DNA from: Ascarosepion bandense
Lineage: Eukaryota; Mollusca; Cephalopoda; Sepiida; Sepiidae
Direction: 5' to 3'
NCBI GenBank assembly: GCA_037127315.1
Contig: JBBBDQ010000347.1
Location: 2,064,501 to 2,128,500, forward strand
Length of the DNA: 64,000 bases
Shown here: positions 55,205-64,000 of the stretch, piece after piece
Layout of the letters: each line of letters opens with the position of its first letter
How positions within the stretch are numbered: the first letter of the stretch is position 1
Translations under genes and position numbers: made by a program
The notes under the pieces: model-generated
What the model was told of the DNA's origin: nothing
Seen by the model: only the letters and a program-made list of their open reading frames with translations
The model's database searches: none

Positions 55205-56095
55205 AAAATATTCAACAATGAAAAAAGACAGAAAATACAAACAAGATTTACATTTAGTAGATTCTGTAGAAAAGCAAAACAGAAGACAAGAACCAACTAT
55301 TGCGGCAAAAATATGAAAAAGAAACCCAAGGATAAAGCTATTGAACAGATGAAACAACGCTGGCAAGAAAAACTTCTCATGGCCAATATCCAGAACGTGC
55401 TAATAAATCCAATGCTGGTAAAGTTAATACTTATCGATGATCACATGCATCTGGATTAAAATCTGAAACCGAATGCGTTATTCTTGCAGCGCAAGACCAA
55501 AGTCTTTTCACTAGGAACTTTCAGGCAAATATTATACATAATAATGTGGATCCAAAATGCAGGTTTTCTGATAAATACCAAGAAACAATTGACCATCTAA
55601 TCTCAGGATGTTCAGTACATTGCCCAAATGAATGTAAAAATCGTCACGATAGTTGGGGCAACATTTACATTGGACAAAATGCAAACACTATTGAAAATAT
55701 GTAAACAAATAACTAGCACCGGTTAGAGAAATAGATGTCACCATTCTATGGGATTACACCATCTACACAGACAGAAAAAATGAAGCAAATAGGCCGGACA
55801 TTATTGTTAAAAACCAGAAATAAAACATTTGCCTATTAATTGATATGGCTTGTCCAGCGGATTTTAACATAGCAACCAAGGAATAAGAAAAACTATCAAA
55901 GTATAAAGACCTGGAAATTGAAATAGATAAAATGTGGAAACTGAAAACAAGAGTCGTGCCAGTGATAGTAGGTGCACTTGGAATGATAAAAATAGAACAA
56001 AAAACACATTGAGAGAATTGCTGGAAACCCCAGCTTAAGAGATATACAAAAATTGTCTTGTTAAGTACAGCCCACACACTAAGGAGAACTGTGTC
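55205..56095 (+). mobile_element. R2-like LINE C-terminus (zinc finger and endonuclease)
   Basis: Plus-strand relic with several frames: LKSETECVILAAQDQSLFTR, then a CCHC-type finger at 55558-55611 whose second Cys is now Ser (C-RFS-DKYQETIDHLISGC), then RH-type sequence, ILWDYTIYTDR, and at 55794-55844 RPDIIV, stop, LLIDMACP. P-D-X14-D matches the restriction-like endonuclease of R2-type LINEs. Then EKLSKYKDLEIEIDKMWKLK, VVPVIVGALG and LLSTAHTLRRT. No RT upstream. Confidence 0.7.
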
Positions 56096-56934
56096 TATGT
56101 AACGCTAGGGATGATAAGCGAGATACAAAAAACATGAAATGGAGCCATAGCAACACGGCACGACCTGCCTTAGGTCTTCCCTCAGACTTGGTTGGTAGTG
56201 AGACCATAGCAGAAATCGAAATATGATGAAAAATGACAACATAATAATATAAAGTTAGGTCGGTAGTTTTCCTTTTAACATGATATTCATTTTGAGACAT
56301 TCATTAAGTATTAAAAAACATAATTGATCCTTCATGTACTAGGTATTCCTGGTATTTTGTAAGCATTCTGTTATTATTTTTGATGGTTTCTGACATTTTG
56401 GTGAGTTTCTTTAAAGCTATTAAATATGTTTACCTTTTGTATTTTCTTTGCGTTCTTTGTCGTTCTCGTGGAATACTTCTAGGGACCATTTTCCCGTAGT
56501 TTGTACGTATAATTTCTTTTTATTTATCAACTATTTTTTTAATGTTTTTTCTTGTTATACGAAATTTTACTGCTGTTTTGTTTCTTAATCTGTCACTGAT
56601 TTATTCACTTTAAGGCAAAAAATAAAACAGATGAAAGAAAATCAAACAGGTTTTTTTACAGTGCATCCCAATTAAAATAGTAAAAAATATGTAAATATAA
56701 TCAATAAGATATAGAAACCGACATATTTTTTAAAAAATTGATAAACGAGGAAAAAAAGCGAACACAGACAAGATTCAACAGAAACAGATAAGAAAAATTA
56801 TATACCCCGACAAAGAAATATAAAAAAAAATGAAAAGAATAAATGATAAAAACGAGAATAAAATTGTAAAAGAAATAAAGAATATATAATAATCAAAGAA
56901 AAATTATTGACAAATAAGATACTTCCTCCTTGAC
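56096..56934. other. No gene recognised
   Basis: AT-rich. The minus frame at 56079-56300 has no recognisable motif. Confidence 0.5.
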
Positions 56935-58600
56935 GATATTGGCTATCATGGCTCTTCACAATTTCTTGTTTTCTGTAGCTCTTAAAAAATTGTTTTACTA
57001 ACGTCTGATAAACGCAATTCTGCCATCAATTTTCTCAAGCTCTCTGGACATGTTATGCGTTGTTTTCTTATTACCTTCTTACATTTAATATGTTCTATGA
57101 GTATCAAAGTTTCCAAACCCGCTTTCCTCATTATGTTCCATAGAAATGCCAACTATCTCTTATGATGTTAAGTATAAATCTTCTTTTTGTTCTGTTTTCT
57201 GAAAAACTTTGTGGTTACGAATATATTTGATCTATTTTATGTTAAGCATCCTTCTGCAGAAATAAATTTCTGTCGCTTCAAGTCTTATCTGCATCAGTTA
57301 GATGATTGCTCAGCGTTCACTGCTAAATAAGCTGTCTGATATTACGTAACAATTCAGTACACTTTTAATTTGTTTCTATCGACAATTTTTTTTTTGTTAA
57401 TACCTGCTTAGCCTTTTCTCTAAAAATTTGACGTTACTAAGATATTTGATCCATCGTATTCCCAGCATCCTTTTCTAGAAATAAATTTACGTTGCTTCAA
57501 GTCTCGTCTACATTTGTGTGATTTGCAATTATTAACATATAGGAGATCTGACATTACATAACAGTTCAGTACACTTTTTATTTGTTTCTATTGACAATTT
57601 CTATTTTGTTAATACTCTACTAAGCTTTCGGAAAGAATATTTCGTTATAACAATGCACATTATGATTCCAGTGTCACACTTTCTGTCTTCTATTAAAACA
57701 CTTCACAGATGTTTAACTTATTGTATTTATTTGGTTTTGACTATCTTTCATTTGTAACTTTTAATTTGCATTTTTCTTTTTGCTAATTATTATTTCCTTT
57801 TCTTATGCTCTTTCAATTGATATCATGTCCTTCCCTCTAGCTATATTTTACGTCATTCCTTTCTGTGTCTGACATAAGAACTGAGTCATTTGCATATCTC
57901 ATGTTGTTAAGATTGTGAACTGCAATAAAACATTCCTTGTAGGAGTTCTAATTTTCTCAGAATAAAATTCTTTTTTCGGGTGAATAAGTCCGGTAAGAAG
58001 ACACATTTTTGTTTACGCCATCGCTTTCTATATGTTTTTTTGTGTGCTGACCCCATTTTTTTTCCGTTTCCGTGTGGTTCGATCCTAATACAGGTTCCGC
58101 ATTATTCTGATATCTTTCTATCTATAATTTACGTCATTCTGCAGGAGATTCCTTTCTATGTATATCATCAGAACTAAGTCATTTACACATCTCATGTTGT
58201 TAAGATTGTGCCCAGCATTTATAAATCCTGGTAGGAGATCTAATTTTCTCAGAATCGACTTACTTCTTCGGCTGAATAAGTCCGGTAAGAAGACACATCT
58301 TTGTCTACGCCAGCGCTTACTTTTTTTCTGTTTACTGAATCCATTTTCTTTCCGTATGGGGGTGGTTTGATCCTAGTACAGGTTCTGCATTATTCTAATA
58401 TTGTTTTAGCTATATTTTACGCAATTCTGTAAGAGATTCCTTTCTGTATCTAATATCAGCATTGAGTGATTTGCATATCTCATGTTGTTAAGATTGTGGC
58501 CGGCATTAATAAACCCTGGAAGGAGATCTAATTTTCTCAGAATCGGGTGGTTTGATCCTAGTACAGGTTCTGCATTATTCTAATATTCTTCACAAGTAGA
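56935..58600 (-). mobile_element. RTE-like LINE relic with internal tandem repeats
   Basis: Minus strand. The C-terminal end is at 56935-57110 (RITCPESLRKLMAELRL and related). The middle segment (KRMLGIRWIKYLSNVKFLEK) occurs twice with an offset of about 212 bp (57240-57410, 57470-57620). The RT core reads ILRKLDLLPGFINAGHNLNN, then MRYANDSVLMSDTERN, and occurs three times, with 'atgttgttaagattgtg' starting at 57901, 58194 and 58482. Catalytic YADD reads YAND, CVND or a further variant. A fourth partial unit ends at 58600. Confidence 0.75.
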
Positions 58601-58996
58601 CAAGGTTACCTCTCAGTTCTAACAGCTCTTTACTAGTAGATGAAGATGGCTAAAATATAAGGGCAAAAATATGTCATTCTGTAACCCGCCATATATGAAT
58701 ATAGATTAAGGAAAAATACTTAATCTATTTCATTTGTACAAGGAAGCATCACGAAAAATGATAACACTGTCACGTAAAGAAGTAAAGAGGATATAATATC
58801 AAATGATAAATGCGACATAGCACACAGAAAACTATCTGGTGACTTATGTAAGCCTGTGTGGCTTAGGCATTGGGCTTTTTTTTTTATCTCGATATGAAAC
58901 GGAAATCAGTATAATATCACTAAAAGCAGAAAAATAATGTAAACATTCTTAACAAACAACATTTGTTGGTCATTTACTAAAATTACACGCATACAT

Positions 58997-58998
<2 letters not shown>
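58601..58998. other. No gene recognised
   Basis: No feature seen. Confidence 0.5.
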
Positions 58999-59054
<56 letters not shown>

Positions 59055-59055
59055 G
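58999..59055. repeat. (CA)n(TA)n microsatellite
   Basis: (CA)n to 59031 then (TA)n to 59054. The Cys/Val frame is an artefact. Confidence 0.95.
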
Positions 59056-59124
59056 ATACGGTGGATAAATTTTCGTCGATAGTAAAAATAATACTGACAT
59101 CACATTTGAACAATTTGAGTTTCA

Positions 59125-59930
59125 GTTTTGTTTAACGGCATATCAATCTTTTTGGGTTATTTAATAACAAAAGTAAGGTTTTAAGGTTTTTTATGTTTGG
59201 TTATAGTGAGAAGGTTGATTTATTCAGATTGTAATGATATTTTTTATTCTTTTTTAATTTTAGAAAGCTGAAAAAGCTGTCTTCTAGTTATATTCAAAAT
59301 CGTTTTGCTGAAAATATTTTTTCCTTCAAATATATATCAGTCAGTTAGGTACCATACGTGATGCACGCTTGGGTGATCATGTCTCGAAAGAGACATGACT
59401 GAATGTGCAAAAATTATCCCACAGTAGGTTGCCATTGCTTTCTGGGATATACTGGTTGCCGACCAAGGCTATAGAACCTGATCTGTCCTGTTATTTAACC
59501 CATAACTGGAGGGAAGAGACGGATTAATACTTTTCCAAAGATATTTGTGCGTGAGTGAATGCAAGGAATTCAACTGGAATTCGAACTCAGCTCCCTGATT
59601 TCTCGTTCCGAATCGATATCCACTGCACCATAACACACAAAAATAGATACTTTTCAATAAAAGTCCACTTCTATGTATATATTTCTACAAAAGTGTATTT
59701 TTATACTTTCATGGTGTTTTGGCCAAAGTTTATTTGCCCATAGGAGGGACCCTAACAGGTGCTACCACTCCAGGTCAGGGTGGAGCCAGAAACATCAGCA
59801 TTTAAGAGGTGATTCAGTGCTCCTAATCAGAGGCCTTGCTGCCGGATGCAATTTACCGTTATGCCCAAGACCACATTTTAACAGTTATAATTACCGAAGT
59901 CACACCAGATTATCTTGAAATGCTAAGGAG
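59125..59930 (+). repeat. Dispersed repeat D, copy 2
   Basis: Partner of 27945-28685, interrupted by a SINE at 59336-59646. Without the SINE the two copies align from 'ggcatatcaatctttttggg' to past 'ggtgctaccactccaggtca'. Confidence 0.75.
59336..59646 (-). mobile_element. SINE family A, nearly full-length antisense copy
   Basis: Antisense from 'cagtcagttaggtaccat' through the hairpin 'catgtctcgaaagagacatg' and antisense B box ('ggaattcgaactcag') to the A-box region ('ccactgcaccataacac'). Inserted in repeat D. A target duplication could not be read clearly. Confidence 0.9.
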
Positions 59931-60112
59931 TAAATTTGTTCAATAAAATGGCCATTAGCTTCAACCATGTCCTCCTGATGACTTCGGAAGATTCTCTAAC
60001 TTTTCTGTCTCCATGTCTTATTTGATGAATGCTGCTATAATCATTGCCTCCAGTTTATCTTTTGCGTTACAAAGAATGTCGTTAGTCTCTCTCGCAGCTA
60101 CGCTTCACACAT
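59928..60112 (-). mobile_element. Mariner-like transposase C-terminal relic
   Basis: The minus strand reads ARETNDILCNAKDKLEAMII, AAFI and, in another frame, FRSHQEDMVEANGHFIEQI. This is the same family as 41995-42448 (GAVERE-type region to the C-terminus). Frameshift within. Confidence 0.6.
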
Positions 60113-60500
60113 AAACAGTTAAATGGAAAATATTAACAGAAGTTAGAACATGTAAATCGTTACATGAAATATGTTTCCATTGCTTACAAAAAAATTCCAT
60201 ATAATTAGCTTTGTAAAAGCATAGCTTGTAGAACTAACGTAATGTATTCACTAATTTTGCCACCATAGAATTTTCCATACACTTGAAGATATGTAAAATT
60301 ATCTCAGTATATTTACTACCAACAGTATAACAGGTCGTTGCTGGTGTGTAATGAAAGCTTAAAAACTAATCCATAGTCCAGGAGCTCAGACTCAGCCTAA
60401 AGAATATTTGTGTGATGTTTGGTGAGAATCGGATAAAAATTGTGGATTTGTATAAAGAACATACAGACAGATAAACAGACACACACACAAACATCTTGCC

Positions 60501-60551
<51 letters not shown>
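60113..60551. other. No gene; (TA)n at the end
   Basis: (TA)n at about 60507-60552 abuts repeat F. Otherwise nothing supportable. Confidence 0.5.
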
Positions 60552-60555
<4 letters not shown>

Positions 60556-60845
60556 CGATTTTCTGCACTATTGTAAGAACTGCAACCTTGAAACTTCTGA
60601 ATATCGTTTCTTATGTCTTTATCTATGAGTGTATCTAATTTGATTAAAATCGGACCACTCCTTCTATAACCCGATTTTTTCGATTATCGATTTTCGATAT
60701 TTATCGTGGGTATCTCGACACAAAACTTAGTTAAGAACACTCGCAGACGCTTATAGTACAACTGTGTAAATTTTCAAGAAATCGGTTCAGCCGTTTCGGA
60801 GTCTATAGGTAACGGACACACACACAGACACACAGAGACAAAGTT
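60552..60845 (-). repeat. Dispersed repeat F, copy 2
   Basis: Reverse complement of 41283-41560. Extends to 'cggttcagccgtttcggag' and 'acacacacagacacacag', an ending I know from several invertebrate non-LTR and DNA transposon families. Confidence 0.75.
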
Positions 60846-61034
60846 CCATTTATAAATAAGTTTATATTTAGATTTGCTCTTATGTATAAACTTTACAACT
60901 TTTTAATTATATATACTTTAAAATATTTAAAATAAAACATATGTGTTTTCTTAAGTATTTGGGTTTTTATACTTAAAAAAAATTTACGGAAATGTTTATA
61001 CAATTATTATCCTTTATGTTTTAATATATTTGTT
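60846..61034. other. Short spacer
   Basis: AT-rich, no feature seen. Confidence 0.5.
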
Positions 61035-61850
61035 GCAGCAGGGAGATGGTTAATGTTTATTAAATTGGCCGTGTGTAAAAAAAAACCGAACTCTCTAGAA
61101 TTATTTATTAGACACCATCGGAATCATCATAATTATCTCAGAAATATCAGAAGGTTGAAGATTTGGATGTTGAAAGAATAAAATATTCCAATTGTAGGTT
61201 TAAAGTAGAGTTTATCAACTAAACAAAATAAAATGAATTTGTAGGAGTTAAAGGTTCAGAGGAGAAATAGTAGGAAGGCGTTTAGTGTATCAAGAGTTCA
61301 TAGTTGTAACTTGTGTGTATGTAAAGATTAACAGTATAGTAATGAAGTCTGTAAATCTTATCTTTCCTTTGTGGCCGGCGAGAAAGCAAAAAGGAAAGTG
61401 AAACAATATGTTGTTGACGGCGGGAAATTTTGAAGGTGAAGAAGAAGAAATAAAGGAAATGGATCGAGTGAAGAAGGAGATCGAATGTGTGCGGAACCTT
61501 TTATCCGGTCAGCAGATTAAAATTTCTTTAGTCACACTTTGCGGTCACATCTCTAATTTCTGCTCCTAGCTGACTGTCTGATTCGACTTTCTGTTTTTAT
61601 AGCCCTTTAAGTTTTCCCCGCTGGATTACTAACTTTTCTCAGTTTTGCAAATCGCTTCCTTTTATTTTTCAGAAAATTAATTTAACATCTAATCTCGAAA
61701 TCCGTTTTTTTCTTTCTTTCAGTACGGGGTCAATCCTTTTTCTATTTGGCAAAATTAGGATTTCTCAAGTCATGAATTTTTGTAAAGGTGAAGACGAGAG
61801 TTCTTGATGTTTCGTATTCACCACATATTTTTCCAACTCTTCGCATTTTA
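61035..61850. mobile_element. Foldback-type element, truncated second copy
   Basis: Homologous to 45590-46450. The left portion starts at 'gggagatggttaatgttta', the middle is diverged, and the right inverted end at 61680-61845 includes 'atgaatttttgtaaaggtg' and 'gtattcaccacatat'. The outer left end is missing. Confidence 0.6.
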
Positions 61851-62475
61851 TATTTTATGTTACGGTCTTATTTCTGATTTAAACTTTTGATAAGTCTAGT
61901 CTTCTTTGCCAAAACATAAATATACTTTGTGTTTAAGTTTGCAAACAATTCATTTAAAATGTAATAACATCTAATCCCACTTTATTCATCTCATTTTATT
62001 ATCTTTCTTATTTAAGTTTAATTTTATTTTATATTTTTAAAATCTACTGATATTTGTATATATTTAACCATCTAAACTAAAAGCATTTTCTGATGATGGT
62101 GTGTGTATTAAACACGAAAACGTCATAATAGTTAAGTTGCAGTATGCTATAATAAAATTAAAATACTACTACTACTACTAATAATAATAATAATAAAAAT
62201 AATGATGTTGATGACATAACTTTGGTCTACATTCGTATTGAGCACATTTTAAAGTAAATATCTGACTATGGAATGTTCTTCAATTCATAATAACCATTTG
62301 TTTTACTTATAAATAAACATGTAGAAAGGCTAAGCATATAAAACTTTGTCTATGTTAAGTTCCAAACAGAGTAAGCATATTTTTACTATGTTTATAATTG
62401 ATGTTATTAAGTGTACGATGTTTTTTATTAGTAAATGAAACCTGTATGAAAGAGAGATATTGTTGCACAAATACT

Positions 62476-62476
<1 letters not shown>
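61851..62476. other. No gene recognised
   Basis: AT-rich, with a short (ACT)n(AAT)n run at about 62165-62195. Confidence 0.5.
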
Positions 62477-62520
<44 letters not shown>

Positions 62521-63340
62521 ATCATCCGCATACAGACCTGTTTTGGAGTCAGTGCATATATATATATATATATATATGGAAATATATATATATGTAAATA
62601 TATATGTAAATATATATATGTATATATATATATAAGTATATATATATATGTATATATATGCATATGTATATATATGTATATATGCATACTTATATGTATA
62701 TATATATAGGAATATACGTACATATTTGTATATGTATATATGAATACATATATTTATATATATGTGTATGTATATATGTATATATGTGTACATATATATA
62801 TATATTTGTGTATATATATGTACATATATATATGTGCACATAAATACATATGTAGGTGTATATATATATATATGTGTATATATATTTGTATATATATATA
62901 TGTATGTATATGTGTATATTTATGTTATATATGTCTATATATATGTATATATTTGTATATATATATGTATATATATATGTGTGTATAAGTGTACATATAC
63001 GTGTATATGCATGTATATATATATGTGTATATATATATATATGTATATATATGTATATATATATGTATATATTTGGGTATATATATGTATATATGTGTGT
63101 ATATAAGTGTACATATACATGTATATGTATGCGTATATATATGTGTATATATATATGTATATATATGTATATATAATGTGTATATGTGTATATATATATA
63201 TGTGTGTACACATATATGTTTATAGATAGGTACATATATGTATATGTATATCTATATGTATATGTATGTATATGTGTATATATATATATATATCTATATG
63301 TGTATATCTATATGTGTATATCTACATGTGTATATATTTG

Positions 63341-63386
<46 letters not shown>

Positions 63387-63395
63387 GGGGGTGCT
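62477..63395. repeat. TATA/TATG microsatellite block with SINE B remnant
   Basis: (TA)n at 62477-62517, an antisense SINE B 3' end at 62521-62557 ('atcatccgcatacagacctg'), then about 830 bp of imperfect (TATATG)n and related steps, ending in pure (TA)n at about 63345-63382. The Tyr/Ile-rich frames on both strands are artefacts. Confidence 0.9.
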
Positions 63396-64000
63396 TTGTG
63401 TCTGTATATATATCATGTATATTTATGCAAGTATTTATCTAACCAGTTGTGTTAAATTCTTTCCGGAAATTCTTCCTTCCTTTTTTGTTACATTTTCCGA
63501 TTTTCAAATAAATTCTTCTTCATTCGAATGAAAATTGATGATAAACTCTCCAAAGTTCGTGTCTTCCTGTTTTCTTGCTCTCATATATTTCTGACTTTCT
63601 CAGTCAAAATCAAGAACTGGATTCTATTTTTAGGGCTAACAAGATTAACATTGCCACATCTCTACACTTCTTTACGCGTGACACGTAATCTTGTGTTCTA
63701 GATTGACCTTTTGATAAATTAAGCTTCCGAAGGTTTTTTCTTGAGCTCTGTATAAGCTTCCTCCTGTTCGTTTGTTAAACACGGATTTTTCTCTTTAAAA
63801 TTTGTACATTTTTGTGTAGAATACATAATATCTTTCAGAGATTGGCACCATAAATGTAACCATTTTGTAGTGGAGGAAAACAAAGCAAAATGCACTGCTG
63901 TTTAAGATTAACTTCTAAGTTTCTATTCCCCAATGTCGTCTTAAAATCATATACATGTGAAAAAGTATTACCTGATTTTGTAAATAAGTTCAACCGTATG
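63396..64000. other. No gene recognised
   Basis: Ordinary AT-rich sequence without supportable features. Confidence 0.45.

Noticed and set aside
54919..55459. Frames with poly-Ile, poly-Tyr, poly-Arg and poly-Lys
   Set aside because: Trinucleotide microsatellite joined to LINE sequence on one side and R2-like sequence on the other. Not a gene fusion.
55069..56079. Perfect 14-bp inverted repeat 'tacagcccacacac' flanking the R2-like relic
   Set aside because: Both arms are explained by coding sequence of two different LINEs, and one such match at this distance is plausible by chance. Not a terminal inverted repeat.
62398..63531. Many long Tyr/Ile frames on both strands
   Set aside because: Products of TATA/TATG repeats that lack stops in most frames.
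63700..63810. Minus-strand similarity to the RT/RNase H junction of gypsy (LTNEQEEAYTELKK)
   Set aside because: Too short, without supporting neighbours.

Overview
This is a stretch of animal nuclear DNA with no recognisable intact protein-coding gene. It is AT-rich and dense in (TA)n and (TG)n microsatellites, and built almost entirely of transposon remains: non-LTR retrotransposons (LINEs), two tRNA-derived SINE families, a Ty3/gypsy relic, several Tc1/mariner relics and a Penelope-like relic. The repeat mix looks like a coleoid cephalopod, most probably an octopus. That assignment rests on my general recollection of octopod repeats and not on a search. Most long open frames are low-complexity shadows of purine-rich or TA/TG repeats.

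Layout. 0.5-8.3 kb: LINE and SINE fragments, an A/G-rich tract, and the only open frame that does not look like a transposon (7.6-7.9 kb, minus, about 97 codons with two hydrophobic segments). 8.6-15.3 kb: a Tc1-like relic, then a minus-strand Ty3/gypsy element broken by a truncated RTE-like LINE and a SINE with a clean target-site duplication. Inside it lies an eight-unit, 213-bp tandem array made from a gag zinc-knuckle segment. 15.7-17.2 kb: three LINE fragments and an inverted, possibly Penelope-related repeat. 17.7-23.0 kb: a degenerate GAAAG satellite opened up by two LINE copies and a dispersed repeat that itself carries a 460-bp solo LTR. 23.5-33.2 kb: SINEs with (TA)n tails, a mariner relic, an RTE-like LINE inserted into a SINE, and a GIY-YIG-type relic. 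33.2-39.7 kb: RTE, mariner and LINE relics in both orientations, then a palindromic (CA)(TA)(TG) tract. 41-50.5 kb: mariner relic, long-terminal-inverted-repeat element, paired dispersed repeats and a near-intact SINE. 51-60 kb: mariner relics, three SINE copies with (TA)n tails, the longest LINE copy (2.2 kb, reverse transcriptase), an R2-like LINE C-terminus, and an RTE relic whose reverse-transcriptase core is tandemly repeated. 60.5-64 kb: a second inverted-repeat element and about 0.9 kb of TATA/TATG repeat.

The elements do not work together as a pathway. They record successive insertions: SINE into LTR, LINE into gypsy, LINE into SINE, LTR and SINE into older repeats. Several insertions are proven here by target-site duplications or by an empty paralogous site elsewhere in the window. 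Two separate tandem arrays have grown out of retrotransposon coding sequence, one from gag and one from reverse transcriptase. Microsatellites often sit exactly at the 3' ends of SINEs and LINEs, which suggests that many began as retroposon tails.
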